64,000 nucleotides of DNA from NCBI RefSeq assembly GCF_001625215.2, contig NC_030381.2:51979214-52043213 (forward strand). Reading direction: 5' to 3'. A model generated the notes under the pieces. The model was given only the letters and a program-made list of their open reading frames with translations, was not told where the DNA came from and made no database searches. Each line of letters starts with the position of its first letter. Position 1 is the stretch's first letter. Below, piece by piece: positions 20,880 through 33,700 of this stretch. The translations under genes were made by a program, and so were the position numbers. The stretch comes from Daucus carota subsp. sativus (Eukaryota; Streptophyta; Magnoliopsida; Apiales; Apiaceae).

Positions 20880-22765
20880 TTATCGAGACTCCCAGTCCTT
20901 TATTTTCTTGCTTCCTTTTGGTTTAGCAATTGGAGCATCCATTCCAGCCATTTTTGCATTATATTTGGCTCTAAGAGGATCATTGTAAGTCCACCTGCAG
21001 TAATAGAAAAATTAGTATCTAGAGAATCCATATATGTAACGTGCATTCAAAACATTATTTGTCGAGACTGGGCATTAATTCTGAAAAAAAAATAATTCAT
21101 GTATATGCTTGTTTTCTGTTCTAAAAACAGAAGTCTCAGCTTAATAAACAAAGAACAGTCCTTGATCTTTGAATCTGGTATGAGTCTTTAACTCCCAACA
21201 ATTACCACTTCCACAACAAAATAGCTGACCCTTGCCTTTTGCCTTTGTAGGAATAGACAAAGGCTCAGGTAGATATGGCAGGAAGTCATAATCAGTCAAA
21301 AGGTTTGAAAGTTATAATGCAAATAATTTTGAAGTGTTTATCTCAACCAAGGGCCTGAACTAGTGTGACATCCTCACACTAGAAGGAAATTTAGGAATAA
21401 ATAAAATTTAACCAACAAAACATATGTAAGCAAATGCAACAAAATAGGTAGCATATTTTAATAATTAGACATCAAATAAAAGACTCAGACTGATCTTAGA
21501 CAGCACCATACAAAGCTTATATATCTTATAAGGATAAATGCCGAAACAAAAATTTAAGACAATAAAAACTGCACTTACGGATTATTCCAATCAGTGGTAT
21601 CCTCGTTGACGAGATGAGTCCATTTTGTTCTTCCACTGCGGCCAAAATGCTTAACCTGCATGACTTTAGGTAATATCGTCTTGTCCATCTTATCCTCACC
21701 AGTTGGAGCAGAGAAATCACGATAAAATAAATTATCTGAACCGGCAGTTGACGAGCGATCATCAGAATCTGTTTGGTAAAAGGCGCCCTTATGGTAGTAT
21801 TTCTGCATAAACCTCCATTTCTGCTTGGATGGAGCAGCAGGCTTTGGATTTCTCCTCTCCCACTCTCTTCTTTCTTCCTCTGTCATATTTCTTACCCTCT
21901 CAATCTCTTCCTTCTCCTTCAACATTGCTTCTCTGTCATCTCTATCCCTCTTGATCCTTGCAATCTCACGCACCTTCCATGCTTCATATTCCTCTGCCTC
22001 ATTCAGGTCATCATCAGTGTCAACATCTGCAATATCAGCATCTAGTTCCATATTCTTCTGAATTTGTTCATCCTTCCGTATCTCCTCAACCACTAATTGC
22101 TTGGTCTCGATCTTTCTCTCTTCCAATCTCTTTTTCATTAGATCCTCAAGTGCACGGTCTTCTGCCTCAAGCCTCTCACGCTCAGCTATGGTATCCCTCT
22201 CCGACTTTGGAACAAAGACAGGTTTAACCATTGCAATGCCTGGTTGTTCTTCATCTGAATCCGTCTCATATTCAGATTCTTCTTCCTCCTCTTCCTCTGC
22301 TTCATCCTCCTCTTCTTCTGGAAGCAGTGCTGCTTCTTCTTGCTGCCTCTGAAGCAACTTCTCCCTAATTCTTCTCCTCCTTTCATCTAAGGCATCCTCA
22401 TCCTCTTCCTCTAAATCCAGCCCTTCTTGCCTTCTATTCTCCTCTTCAATGGTCGAAATTATTTCAGCTTGTCTGATACGCCTGTGATCAGCTCTTACTT
22501 CTTCACGATTATCTACCTTGCTCTCTGCCAAACGGCGAAGCCTGGGGTCATCTCTTTTTGCAATATCAGCATCTTCGTGACTGGGAAAAGCCTTCTCCAA
22601 GGCAACTGCCCTAGTCATCCGCATATCCTCATCTTCATCAGGATCATCAGCCCATTCAGGAGCTTTACCAGGCCAGTATCTTTTGACTTTTGTCTGGCCA
22701 ATTCTCCCTCTAAGCTTATCCCTAATAGCAATCACAGTATCACTAACGCCCGCTGTTACAGACAT
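20880..22765 (-). CDS. MFAP1: Microfibrillar-associated protein 1 homologue (spliceosomal MFAP1)
   Basis: Despite its name, MFAP1 is a nuclear protein of the pre-catalytic spliceosome (the Spp381-like B-complex factor). Two coding exons, 21579-22765 and 20880-20994, give 433 residues. The start chosen is the ATG at 22765 (MSVTAGVSDT); the nine upstream bases have no ATG. The N-terminus has RDKLRGRIGQTKVKRYWPGK and APEWADDPDEDEDMRMTRA, both conserved in plant homologues. A long Glu/Asp/Arg-rich coiled-coil middle (about 90-330) includes acidic runs. The C-terminal family block contains QKWRFMQKYYHKGAFYQ and, across the intron, the conserved end TTDWNNPWTYNDPLRAKYNA. It ends KKIKDWESR. The intron junction splits a Pro codon (CC|G). 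Length and order are normal for the family. Confidence 0.95.
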
Positions 22766-23745
22766 TGTCCTCAAAATTAAAGGCCAGAATCTTTATGATA
22801 GAAAGAAATATCCTCTGTATGCTCCAGACGACTTCCTGCAGATATATATATAATCACGGATCATATTAGAAAGTGATCAAACATCTGAGAAAGTATCCAT
22901 GGTGATCGTACATTTTTACAACTAACATAACACTACAGCAGAAGATTAAATTTATTGCAAGATACACAAAAATATCATACGCAATTAAGCTAAAAAATTG
23001 CGAAAAAAACAGAAGGGAAAAAATTGCATCCACTTGTATATCGACACCATCTGTTAAAATAATTTTTTATCATCTTCATGTCATATCATTCCATACAAAA
23101 ACACCTAAAGCTAAGCTCATACTTTTGCACTATAATATTCAAATATCATTCATAAAAACGCAAACAAATGCACTGATAATCATGAAACTAGTTTTACTTA
23201 TTTTACAAAAAAATCTCCCAGCAGTTAAAACTTAAGGTCCTAAATTTCTATAACCAACTTTACCCCGGAAAAATCCTCTACACCTACATCGGAAAAAAAA
23301 AACAATATTATTATCATTATATAATATTCCGAGCAAATTAGCTGCTTTCTCCTAGCCAAACTCGAACAAAACATTAACCACCGCTCAAACTCAATCTCGA
23401 GTTCTCGACTACCATTCGCATCGCGAAACTCGAAACAATTACAGCGCTATCAGCAAATTCCCATAACATCCTCAACTCCACATTACAAAATCAATGAAGT
23501 CGCGAGATTAGATTAATAGAGTCTGTAAGAAAACCCTAAATGCACATTGTGAAGACATGATAAATCACAATATAATAATTAAAAACACAAATTAACGATA
23601 GAAATAGAATCGTGAATTGAGATAATGATGAACATAATTCAGCGTTATAATTTAATCAGAGAAATTTGAATACCTATGATTATTGACGAGGGGCGAGATG
23701 TTTGTTTCTCCTTGTTGGTTCAGTTCAGAGGATCTATAATGTACA
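22766..23745 (-). other. MFAP1 5' UTR with leader intron and promoter
   Basis: On the minus strand a donor-like AGGTATT lies near 23670 and a CTGCAG acceptor near 22837, so the leader is probably split by an intron of about 830 bp. The first UTR exon would lie near 23675-23740. No coding sequence is visible. Confidence 0.45.
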
Positions 23746-23854
23746 TGACATAAGTATACCCGTAGGTTGGAGCGGGTCGGGTTGGGCGGATGTATATGGG
23801 TTTTAAAAAGACCGGTGGGCAATTTGTTACTGGGGTAATGCGAGTTTTTTTAAA

Positions 23855-24408
23855 GGGTTAATTATCTAGTTGGTCACTAAAGTGGGCTTAATATATCAAA
23901 TTGGTCACTGAACCCAAAAAGGTATCAAGATGGTCCCTGAAGTGGCCATAAATATCAAACAGGTACCTTGAAATATAAGTTCAAGCAGTAAAAATATTAT
24001 TTATAAAATTTTACATATTATTTTTAAATGTTACCAAAACCAAGTAAAAGGTTATGACTTCTAATATTTATGATAATATATTTCGATTTTATCAAGTTTA
24101 TTTATTATTTATTTTTAATTAAAACAAATAAAATAGCTATATAATAAAATATAAAAAATAAATAAACTTGATAAAATATAAATATATTATTTTAAATACT
24201 AAAAGTCATAACCTTTTAGTTGGTTGTGGTAACATTTAAAAATAATGTGTAAAATTTTATAAATAATATTTTTACTACTTGAACTCATATTTCAAGGTAC
24301 TTGTTTGATATTTATGGTGACTTTAATGACCATCTTGATACCGTTTTGAGTTCGGTGACCAACTTGATACATTAAGCCTACTTCAGTGACCAATTTGATA
24401 ATTAACCC
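23855..24408. mobile_element. Mutator-like foldback MITE with perfect 10-bp target duplication
   Basis: This 554-bp element has ends that both read GGGTTAATTATC (left) or GGGTTAATTATCAAATTGGTC (right, read inward). The long arms stay complementary through GGTATCAAGATGGTC and TTAAGTATTTTTAC-like blocks. Identical flanks TTTTTTTAAA lie at 23845-23854 and 24409-24418. Architecture matches the 18881-19520 element but the sequence differs, so it is a second family. It has no coding content and sits between the divergent MFAP1 and mARC-like genes. Confidence 0.85.
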
Positions 24409-24418
24409 TTTTTTTAAA

Positions 24419-25690
24419 TGAGTTTATGTTTCCCGATTATTTATGCGATCAGATATAAAGAATTTGGGTATTATTAGATTTTAAATTTAAATGAGTTTAA
24501 TTTTTTCTTTTAAAGAGAATGCTGAAATTCTAGTTTTGTCCTTCACTATTTAACAGCAAAACCAAAATTTTAGCGAAAAATTAACTAAGCAGGTTTTAAA
24601 TGGATGAGTAGGAGAAATTTATCGATGCAATTAATTAAAATTTCATTACATATTTATTTTTGAACGAAATTTGTGAGGTTTAAATTCAATCAATTCAATA
24701 AAATATGATATCGATGCAATTTACATCTTTTGAAATCTGTTACATATTTGTTTTTGAACGAAGATTGTGAGGTGTAAATTCAATTAATTCAATAAAATAT
24801 AATTCCATCTTTTCTTATTTATCATCACCGAATATTGTAATACTTTATTAAAGATCGGTTTAAAATGTACTATTATAACCTGTTGTGCTATGAGACAGTA
24901 GAAAAATATATTGTATGTTAATGTTGTTGATAATAAATTATGGATGATGCGTTAACATATAAATTGATTTTATTTTTTTTTGTCGATAAATTCAAAAATC
25001 CAATCTCCATGTAAATTGATTTTTGCTTTTGTAAAATCAAGATTTTCCTAAAATATATCCTATTATGATAACAACCACTTATTTAAATGAGACATTTTTG
25101 TTAACTTATCTTAATAATAATGATAATCTCGATGTTTCCATAAAAAAATGATAATCTCTATATATATAAAGATATCTTTCTATCAAATTTTGACCGCTAA
25201 ATAAAAAATTATTACTTCTTATGTTTTTTTATATGACACTTTTGACTTGAGCACGTATTTTTAGGTGAGTTGACCGGGCAGTAAAAATCATTATTTCTAA
25301 TTGATTTTTTTTTGAATTAAAATTTTGATTGCATATTTTTATTCAAAAAATAAAAATTTCAAAAATAATATTTTTAACTACCCGCATTAAAAGTGTGTGC
25401 CAAAAAGTATTAAATTATTGGCCCTCGTTCCTTCTGAAACTCACATATCCAATCCAACTGAACTGCCTCAGTCTCTCAATCTTGTGCACTTCGAATGTGT
25501 TATCTAGATTTACAACAGACAACCTGTTTTGTATGTACGTGTTTGTATGTACGTGTAGGCTGACTGAACTTGTACAAATATGACAAGAAAGAGTTGGTAC
25601 ACTTTTCCAACTTTACTACTACTATCTAACAACTGAGATAGAGAAAGAAAGAGCTCTCTCTCTCCATAAAATCTTGCAGAGCAACTGAAT
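24419..25690. other. Spacer and promoter region upstream of the mARC-like gene
   Basis: Mostly AT-rich. A roughly 90-bp unit (CATTACATATTTATTTTTGAACGAA...) is duplicated near 24640-24800. A degenerate MITE core lies around 25225-25410. A GAGAGAAAGAGCTCTCTCTC stretch at about 25635-25665 just above the start could be a pyrimidine-patch or GAGA-type leader element. Confidence 0.4.
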
Positions 25691-25698
25691 ATACAAAG

Positions 25699-28600
25699 AT
25701 GGCAGCAGCAAAAATTGAGTCAATCTTTATATACCCCATCAAATCCTGCCGTGGGATTTCTGTTTCTCAAGCACCCATTTGCCCCACTGGTATGATCCTC
25801 CTTTCAAAATCCAATCTTTTGTGTTTTTTTTGTTATTTTTGATGTTCTTGAAGCTTGCTTGTTTCTTTCAGTGATTGTTGACTTGTTTGTTCTTGAGATG
25901 TTAGCAGTAGAGGACTAGAGTTGTGTGAAAGTTTTATGATTTTGCTACTAAATCAAGCCAGTTGGTTGTGAATTTGACTAGAAATTAGCAAGTTTTAGTG
26001 GTGAATTTTGTGTAGTGTTAGCTGAAATTTGATCAGTGAATCACAAAAAAGTTCCTTGAGTTTATGTATGGCTGCGAAAAAGTGTTTTTTTCCCCTTTTC
26101 CTTTCAATAATCTTGAAGAAAATTAGTTGCAAAAAAAAATTCATTGTGATTCGAAGAGCATGTTCAGAATGCGAAGTAAATCCTCTGATTTGTATGATAA
26201 TGTTGAACTTGCAAACCATGTGAATATGTGATAGAAACCGAATGTATTCTAACAGCGGAAATTGATTTTGTTTGTACTCCGGTGCTTGAAGTTTGTTTTT
26301 CTTGTTTTTATGAATCTGACTATTTGAAACAAAACATGATTGGCAGAATCAGGTAAAATATGAATTAAACAAGTTACGGTTAGTTTAATGAAATTTAATA
26401 TACTTGTGCAAATTAAAATTTTGGAGCATGTGACATCTCCACTCATATAATTGATTACCCTTGGTCAAAAAGAAGCGCCTAGTGTGGCTACATTGACCTT
26501 GTGTAATTTGCTTATGGAAATTGATAGGTTATACTCTGATATGGCAATTAGCATCACAAAGAGATATACAATCTACAACACCTGAGCTAAAAATTTAGTT
26601 TTGGTCGCTTAATTTGATATCTATTATAGTCTTCTGTCCAGTATCTCTATGTCCTAGTAATTGTTGTGTATCTGCACTAACTGAAGATTACTCATATGGA
26701 TATAAAGGTTATATAACGTTGATATTTATCGCTTAAAAGTGTGTTGTCAGCAATCATAACTATTTTTACTTGTACAGGATTTCTGTGGGATAGGCACTGG
26801 ATGGTTATCAATGCGAAGGGCAGGGCATGTACTCAAAGAGTAGAACCTAGGCTTGCTTTAGTGGAAGTGGATCTGCCAAGTGAGGCATTCTCCGTTGGTT
26901 GGAAGCCTACTAAGAGCTCTTATCTGGGTAAATTTAATATACTAAATTTAATCGGCAACTGTATTGTCTGCATTATCTGATGTTTATTCTATCATGTAAG
27001 TTTTGTAACTTCTGTGATTCCCATTTTCTGGAAGTAGGAAACTATATACTTTGCCCCATACACGAGGAACAAGATATTGTCTTGTTTCAGCGCAGGACCT
27101 TGGTTCCTGACTGTTTCAGCATAATCAAAGTATTCTATATTCCACAAAAATCTCCATCAAAAAGTCAGTATGGATTACTTACTCTTATCATGATCTTTCT
27201 GGTTGGAACTTGAATTGTGTGGCCAAAGAGCTGGGCCTATAACCGTGTATCTTTTTACCTCTTAATCTTATTCAGTGAACATGATTCTCCAAGTGCTGAC
27301 CTTCAACTTTATAGTTGATTATCTGAACTAAATCTAAATTTTTTACCCCAGATTTTATGTGTATAAAAAGTAAGTTATATTTGATATTGTCTAACAGTTG
27401 TCTATCTCCCCCACAGTGATTAGGGCACCTGGAATGGATGAGCTGAAGGTGTCATTAAGCAAACCTAGTGAGAAATCTGAAGGAGTTACAGTTTGGGAAT
27501 GGACAGGTTCTGTGTTGGATGAAGGAGCAGAAGCATCAAAATGGTTCACTGATTATATTGGCAAACCCAGTCGTCTAGTGCGATTCAATAATGGTAGTAC
27601 TCAATCTATTGTGTCTTGTAGTAAATCTTTTTTTTTTTTATTAAGTTATATAGTTGAGACGCAAAGAGTTCGAGTCTCTATTTTACGTTTCCTATACCGA
27701 GTAACAAAAAAGCGAGGTCTTGTTTTCTTAAGTAGTATTCTCTGATTGAAGTTAATGCCCGTATTATAGCTAAGGGACCAAATATAAGTGACATGTACAG
27801 TAGCTCTACTTCATCTTATAATGAATCTTGTCTCTGCGTTTTTGGTCGTGTGATCAAGTGGCGACCATTCATTGATAACAGTGTTCAAGATGCCTAAGTT
27901 CAAGATTTTTTGGAATATATGTTGTGAAATGGATAGGTAAAAGCTGAATCTTCATCACCATTCTTTGATAACAGCGTTTAAGATGCCTAATTTCATACTT
28001 TTTTGGAATATATGTTGTGGAATGGATAGGTAAATGCTAAATCTTTATCGCCTTCATGGCGGAAGAAAGTCTTTAGGCTAAATATATTTTAAAGGCAACA
28101 ATGTTCTATTCAATCGCCGTTTAAACATAAAGATATTTGCTCATACAGATTCTGACTCCAGGCCTCTCCCCGAATATGCCCCTACTCCTGGATACAATCT
28201 TGTGTTTACCGACCAGTATCAGTTTCTGATGCTTTCCCAGGTTATTTCAAACATTTATGATTAAGATAATCTTTATAGATAAATGCAGCACTGGTGCCTA
28301 ATATGTGTATGTATCATATGCAGGGATCTTTAGATGCACTTAATAGCCAGCTGGAGGAGCCTTTACCCGTTAATCGTTTCCGCCCCAGGTCTAACTTTGT
28401 TTCATGGCTTTGTGATATATCCTAATCTGATTTCTTAATATTACTTTATTATCTTTTGGACTTTTTGTCTCACATATAAGCTGTAATCTATAGTATTAAT
28501 AACACTTGAATGTTGCAGCATATTTATTGATGGCTGTGAACCATTTGCTGAGGACCTGTGGAAGGAGATCAAAATCAACAACATAACTTTCATAAGCATT

Positions 28601-29206
28601 CAGTTATGTCCCCGATGCAAGGTTAAACTTTACCCTAAATGCTCTATCCATTGGAAAAGTTGTTTTTTCTTGTATACATATTCAATTCAAGAACATATTG
28701 CATTAATATTATGTACAGTATCCTTCTATAAGCAAGGGAATATTAACATGATCAAGTTTAGCATCCTTTTTTAAAGTTAAGCTTGATAATTGATTCTTTT
28801 TTTTTTCTTTGTTTAATATCATTTCATTTGACACATACTTGCTGCAGAGTTTCATTTATTTTTGTGGACTTCAATATACTTTTCAGGTACCCTTAGTTAA
28901 CCAAGAGAATGGAATACCTGGGCCAGAGCCGAATGAAACACTGATGAAGTTTCGATCTGATAAAATCTTGCAACTGAGTACAAAGCACCATGGAAAGGTT
29001 AAGCTCTAGAACGAATCATTTCCTTTCCTTACATTGAATCTTTTTCCAGATACGAGTTGTGAAATAATTTTCTTCAGGTCTACTTCGGACAAGGTTTGGT
29101 CTGCAGCAAGGACTCATTTGATGAAGTTGGAGGGATGATACTCAAAGTGGGAGATACCATCCATGTGGAGAAGGTGTTTGCTTCGTATGCTGATGCCATA
29201 GCTTGA
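25699..29206 (+). CDS. mARC-type MOSC-domain molybdenum protein (amidoxime-reducing component)
   Basis: Proteins of this family bind a molybdenum cofactor and, with cytochrome b5 and its reductase, reduce N-hydroxylated compounds; in plants and algae links to nitrite-to-NO reduction are reported. Eight exons: 25699-25789, 26778-26927, 27417-27593, 28149-28240, 28324-28388, 28519-28621, 28887-28997, 29078-29206, giving 305 residues. The N-terminal MOSC_N (beta-barrel) part starts MAAAKIESIFIYPIKSCRGI and includes FLWDRHWMVI and CTQRVEPRLALV. The MOSC domain follows, with NRFRPSIFIDG and CPRCKVPLVN; the second Cys of CPRC (residue 225) is at the position of the molybdenum ligand. The end contains FGQGLVCSKD and ILKVGDTIHV. 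There is no obvious long transit peptide, so location is uncertain. Intron 3 holds a tandem duplication (27867-28052) and a B-box-like GAGTTCGAGTCTC near 27667. Confidence 0.92.
27867..28052 (+). repeat. Tandem duplication, period 93 bp, in a mARC-like intron
   Basis: Two units (27867-27959, 27960-28052) share GATAACAG, AAGATGCCTAA and TTTTTTGGAATATATGTTGTG, then ATGGATAGGTAAA. Differences between units show it is not very recent. Confidence 0.8.
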
Positions 29207-30000
29207 ATGTATTAACAATCAATCATGCAGTTACAGTTGAATAAGCAGTGCACCAATGGATAAGAAAACTTAAAGATGATTGTTATTCTGTGATTTATCA
29301 ATCAATTCTAGTAAGGCACAACTTTCTTGACAAAAAAATATAAAAAAATTAAGCCACAACTTTAGAATGTTATTTTGGCTTTAAATTTTCAACAGCGAAT
29401 GCCTGCAAATCTGCAATTGTTCATGCCACTCAAGTGTACCTCTAAATACCATCAAGAATGCACCGTATATTTTTACCATTCTAAATTTTGATAAATTATA
29501 AAAATGCTCCCACAGAAAAATATAAGTTTTTCCGAAAATTTGCTTGTGTCACGTAAAATTTGAATCCGTCCAACTTACAGCCGCAATAACATATACAACG
29601 ACAATATATTATCTACTTATATTTGATACACGATATCAACAACATATTTTAAAAAAGACTTATCTCATCATATAGTTGATCTCAAATTTATGAATCATAT
29701 TCCTATTCACTTTTTATTAAAATTTGTTATTTATATTTCCCACATCCCTTATATTATTAGGCTTAATGATTTTTTTGGTCTCAAAGTATGTGTGGAAGTT
29801 CTGATGCGGACTCGAAATTTAAAAATGATGCGGACTCGAAATTTAAAAATGTAGCTCACGACCCTCAAAGTATCTTTATTGTACTTTTTAATCCTTTTTA
29901 AAAAATACGTATAAATCGGGCCACCTGACCCGACCCGACCGAGGCGGCCGGTGTTGAAGTATATTTATCCGCATCTATCCTGGTGTTTCCCTAGAACGAC
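29207..30000. other. Spacer between the mARC-like gene and SF3A1
   Basis: AT-rich, with a 25-bp perfect tandem duplication (ATGCGGACTCGAAATTTAAAA unit) at about 29802-29851. A CCTGACCCGACCCGACCGAG stretch at about 29925-29945 lies just above the SF3A1 leader. No gene is seen. Confidence 0.45.
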
Positions 30001-30751
30001 CCCGGCAACTCATCACTCTTCTTTCTCCTCTCAATTTTCAGGTACTAATTTCTCTCTCTAATCTCTACACACACGCACACATCATATCGTATAATTCATA
30101 TCTGTTTAAAAATTATGTGTTGATGACCTAATTTATAATTTTTTTTTCAATTGAAAATCCCTAAAACGTACTCGCTACATGTATTGTTCATCTCTTTAAT
30201 TACTTTTTTTTGCTCTTGAATTGTGTCAAGATTTCAACTTTATTATCTGGGTTTTGTTCACTTTAGGGTTTTAATTCATATGGTTTGTTGGTGTGTGTGT
30301 GTATTTGAATCTTGTTTCGCGTTGTTTATCAGTCAGATCTAGGTATTAATGCTACTGTGCTATGGAGTTGCTGTGCTTTCGTATTTAGCGTTTTTGTGAT
30401 ATGATATATTTTAATGTATTAGGGTTTTAAGATACAGAGATGGGGGTTTTACCGAAACAGATTTCGTACTTCTTGGAATAAATTTGAGGTATGCGTCGAG
30501 AGGTTAATTTGAATTTTTGAATTGTTTTATTATATTGGTTTGTTTTAATTGATAACGCGTGTGTTTGCGTGGTGGAAGTTTACAGGGAGTTACATCGTAG
30601 GGAAGAATTGATGCGGGTGTATGTAGTTATACTTGTTGATTTGAATGAATGAGGTTCGGATACTAATGGAAATGATGGTGTTGTTTTGTTTTTTTGCAGG
30701 AAATAGTGTTTTGAGTGAAGGGGTTTGTGTTTTATTTGGAAGTAGATTAAG
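30001..30751 (+). other. SF3A1 5' UTR with leader intron(s)
   Basis: A UTR exon probably ends TTTTCAG at 30042 followed by GTACTAATTTC. A TTTTTGCAG acceptor at about 30692-30700 precedes GAAATAGTG and the short leader before the ATG at 30752. Leader introns are common in plant splicing-factor genes. The spacing is inferred. Confidence 0.45.
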
Positions 30752-33700
30752 ATGTTAGGCTCCGGGCCGATACTGCCGCTTCCGGCCCCACCCACGGATG
30801 GGAATCTTGGTCCTCTCCCGCCATCTCAATTGCAAGATAGGGAGATTCAAGATATCGAGGATGAAGCAAGCAAGTCCAGTGCGGCTCCTGTATCGGTTGC
30901 AACTCACACCAAAACTATTGGAATTATTCATCCACCACCGGACATTCGAACCATTGTTGAGAAAACAGCTACTTTTGTGGCAAAGAATGGGCAAGAATTT
31001 GAACTTAGAATTATGAATAATAATGCCAACAACCCGAAATTTAATTTCTTAAAATCTTCGGACCCGTACCATGCCTATTATCAGCACCGTTTATCTGAAT
31101 TTCGTAGTCAGACATCTACAACGCAGCAGCCTACTCAAGGTTCAGATGCATCTGGTCTGGAATCGACAGCTCCTGCTGGCGAAGACAGTAATGCGGAGGC
31201 AAAGCCAGATCCCTCGGAACAGTTTAGGACTGTTCGGAAACCCCTTGAACCTCCAGCAGCAGAGCAGTACACTGTCCGTCTTCCCGAAGGCATTACAGGG
31301 GAGGAGTTAGATATAATTAAGCTCACAGCACAGTTTGTAGCTCGCAATGGGAAATCATTTTTGTTGGGACTCACGAGTAGGGAGGGGAATAACCCCCAGT
31401 TCCACTTCATGAGGCCCACGCATAGCATGTTCATGTTTTTTACTTCGCTGGCGGATGCATATTCTAAAGTGTTGATGCCTCCCAAGGATTTGACTGATAA
31501 ACTACAGAGTAGTGTTGACAGCATGACGACCATACTTGAACGTTGCCTTCACAGGTTGGAGTGGGAACGTTCTCAAGAGCAGGCAAGGCAAAAAGCTGAG
31601 GATGAGGTAGAGCAAGAAAGGATACAGATGGCTATGATTGATTGGCATGATTTTGTTGTTGTTGAGATGATAGACTTTGCTGATGACGAGGATGATGATT
31701 TACCACCTCCAATGACTCTTGAGGAAGTTATAAGGAGAAGCAAGATGTCAACTTTGGAAGACGAAGAAATTATTGAGCCTGGAAAGGAAGTAGAAATGGA
31801 GATGGATGAAGAAGAGGTGCAACTTGTTGAAGAAGGCATGAGGGTTGCCAGTATTGAAGAAAATGGTGGTGATAAGCCAAGTGAAGCCAGAATAACCCCA
31901 ATGGAAGAGGATCAACCAATGAGAATTGTGAAGAACTGGAAGAGGCCTGAGGAGAGAAATCCTGCTGAGAGAGACCCAACTAAATATGTCGTCTCCCCGA
32001 TCACTGGAGAGTTAATTCTTATAAATGAGATGTCTGAACATATGAGGATATCTCTCATTGATCCCAAGTACAAGGAGCAGAAGGAGAGAATGTTTGCCAA
32101 GATTAGGGATACCACTCTTGCTCAGGATGATGAAATATCGAAAAACATTATGGGACTTGCACGGACCCGTCCTGATATATTTGGTACAACCGAGGAGGAG
32201 GTATCCAATGCAGTCAAGGCAGAGATCGAAAAGAAGAAAGATGAGCAACCAAAGCAGGTCATATGGGATGGTCATACTGGGAGTATTGGGCGAACTGCAA
32301 CTCAGGCCATGTCTCAAAATGCTAATGGAGAGGATATAAACGATGCGGCAAGCAATCTTCCTGGCCCTGCTGCTCCTCCTAGACCTGGTATGCCGTCCAT
32401 TCGGCCACTTCCTCCACCTGCTAATCTTGCTGTTAACATTCCCCGACCCCCAAATCCAGGTCAATATCCAGCTCCTCCAAATAGTGGGGTTCTTGCTCCA
32501 CCTCCACCACGGCCACCACTTCAAGTGCGGGCTCCACCACCCCCAATGCAAATGAACTACGGACAGCAACCTTTCATGCTTAATCGACCTCCTGGGCCTC
32601 CATCGATTTCTGTAAACCCACCAAGTATTCCTGTGCCACCACCACCAGGATCTCAGTATACACCATTAGCAGCTCCTCGACCTTATGCACCCCATGTCAT
32701 GCCACCACATGGAATGCATTTGGTTCAGCCACCTATGCCTCTAGGGATGCCCCCACCACCTCCACCTGAGGAAGCTCCTCCTCCACTTCCAGAGGAGCCT
32801 GAGCCAAAGAGGCAAAGGCATGATGATTCTTTGCTTATTCCGGAAGATCAGTTCCTGGCTCAGCATCAGGTATGGAGTATCTTTAGTTTTTCTTATTATG
32901 CTGTAAGTTTTACCCTTGAATGTTGTGTGTCTCTTCCTAAAGTAAACTCTCTGTGGTTAACTAACCCTCAAACTGGATAAGGTGCAAAAGAGGACTTCTG
33001 TTAATGACACGGATTCAACCGATAAAGATATTTTAAAAATTGATCAGCAAAACCACTCTCATAACCTTGAGAGGCGGTGTATATAATAAAATTATATTAT
33101 AGTTGAAGAGATTGATTTGCTAGCAAATGTTCTGTTGCCCAAGTCTAAGTATTTGGTCAGGAGAAATTTATTAACTCTTTCACAGGGATTTTAGTTTAAC
33201 ATTGCAAAAAAATTAATAAATTAAGCAGCAGGCGGGAAATATTTACACATTTCTGTTTAATACATCAGAGTTGAAACTGGAGGGAATGCATCTTAACCTA
33301 CCTCTATTTCTTCTACTTCATTCCTAACAAATGCAAAATTTTTGAAGTATTAAATTTTAAACTTGAGTTTCCAGTTTACATGGGAATTCAAAAGTTTGAA
33401 GAGAGAGAGAAGTGTGATCTACATGGTTTTTGAACTAGGTGGCTTGTTGCCTTGAATAATGAAGATTGATTGCCGATGTCCCTAGTAGTAAATTGCAGAT
33501 TCCTGCACTTTGTGTGGAATAACTACATGGCTTTGAATTGTCTGTCCCACCGTAGATCTACAGTCTGAATAAAATCTGTTGTACTAAATATACTGGCTGG
33601 TATATTGATTTCATATGATACGATCATATGACTAATTGTCTGGTTATTCATATTCTGGCGAGCAAGCCTAATTGTCATTTGAAGATATGTTTTTAATCAA

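Noticed and set aside
21825-22352. Several plus-strand Ser-rich open frames
   Set aside because: They are antisense shadows of the Glu/Asp-rich MFAP1 exon.
22766-22774. Longer MFAP1 start (nine bases upstream)
   Set aside because: The upstream codon is TTG, not ATG; the conserved N-terminus MSVTAG begins at 22765.
31135-32569. Minus-strand open frames up to 185 codons across SF3A1
   Set aside because: They are shadows of the SF3A1 coding exon. SF3A1 has clear SURP and ubiquitin-like domains on the plus strand.
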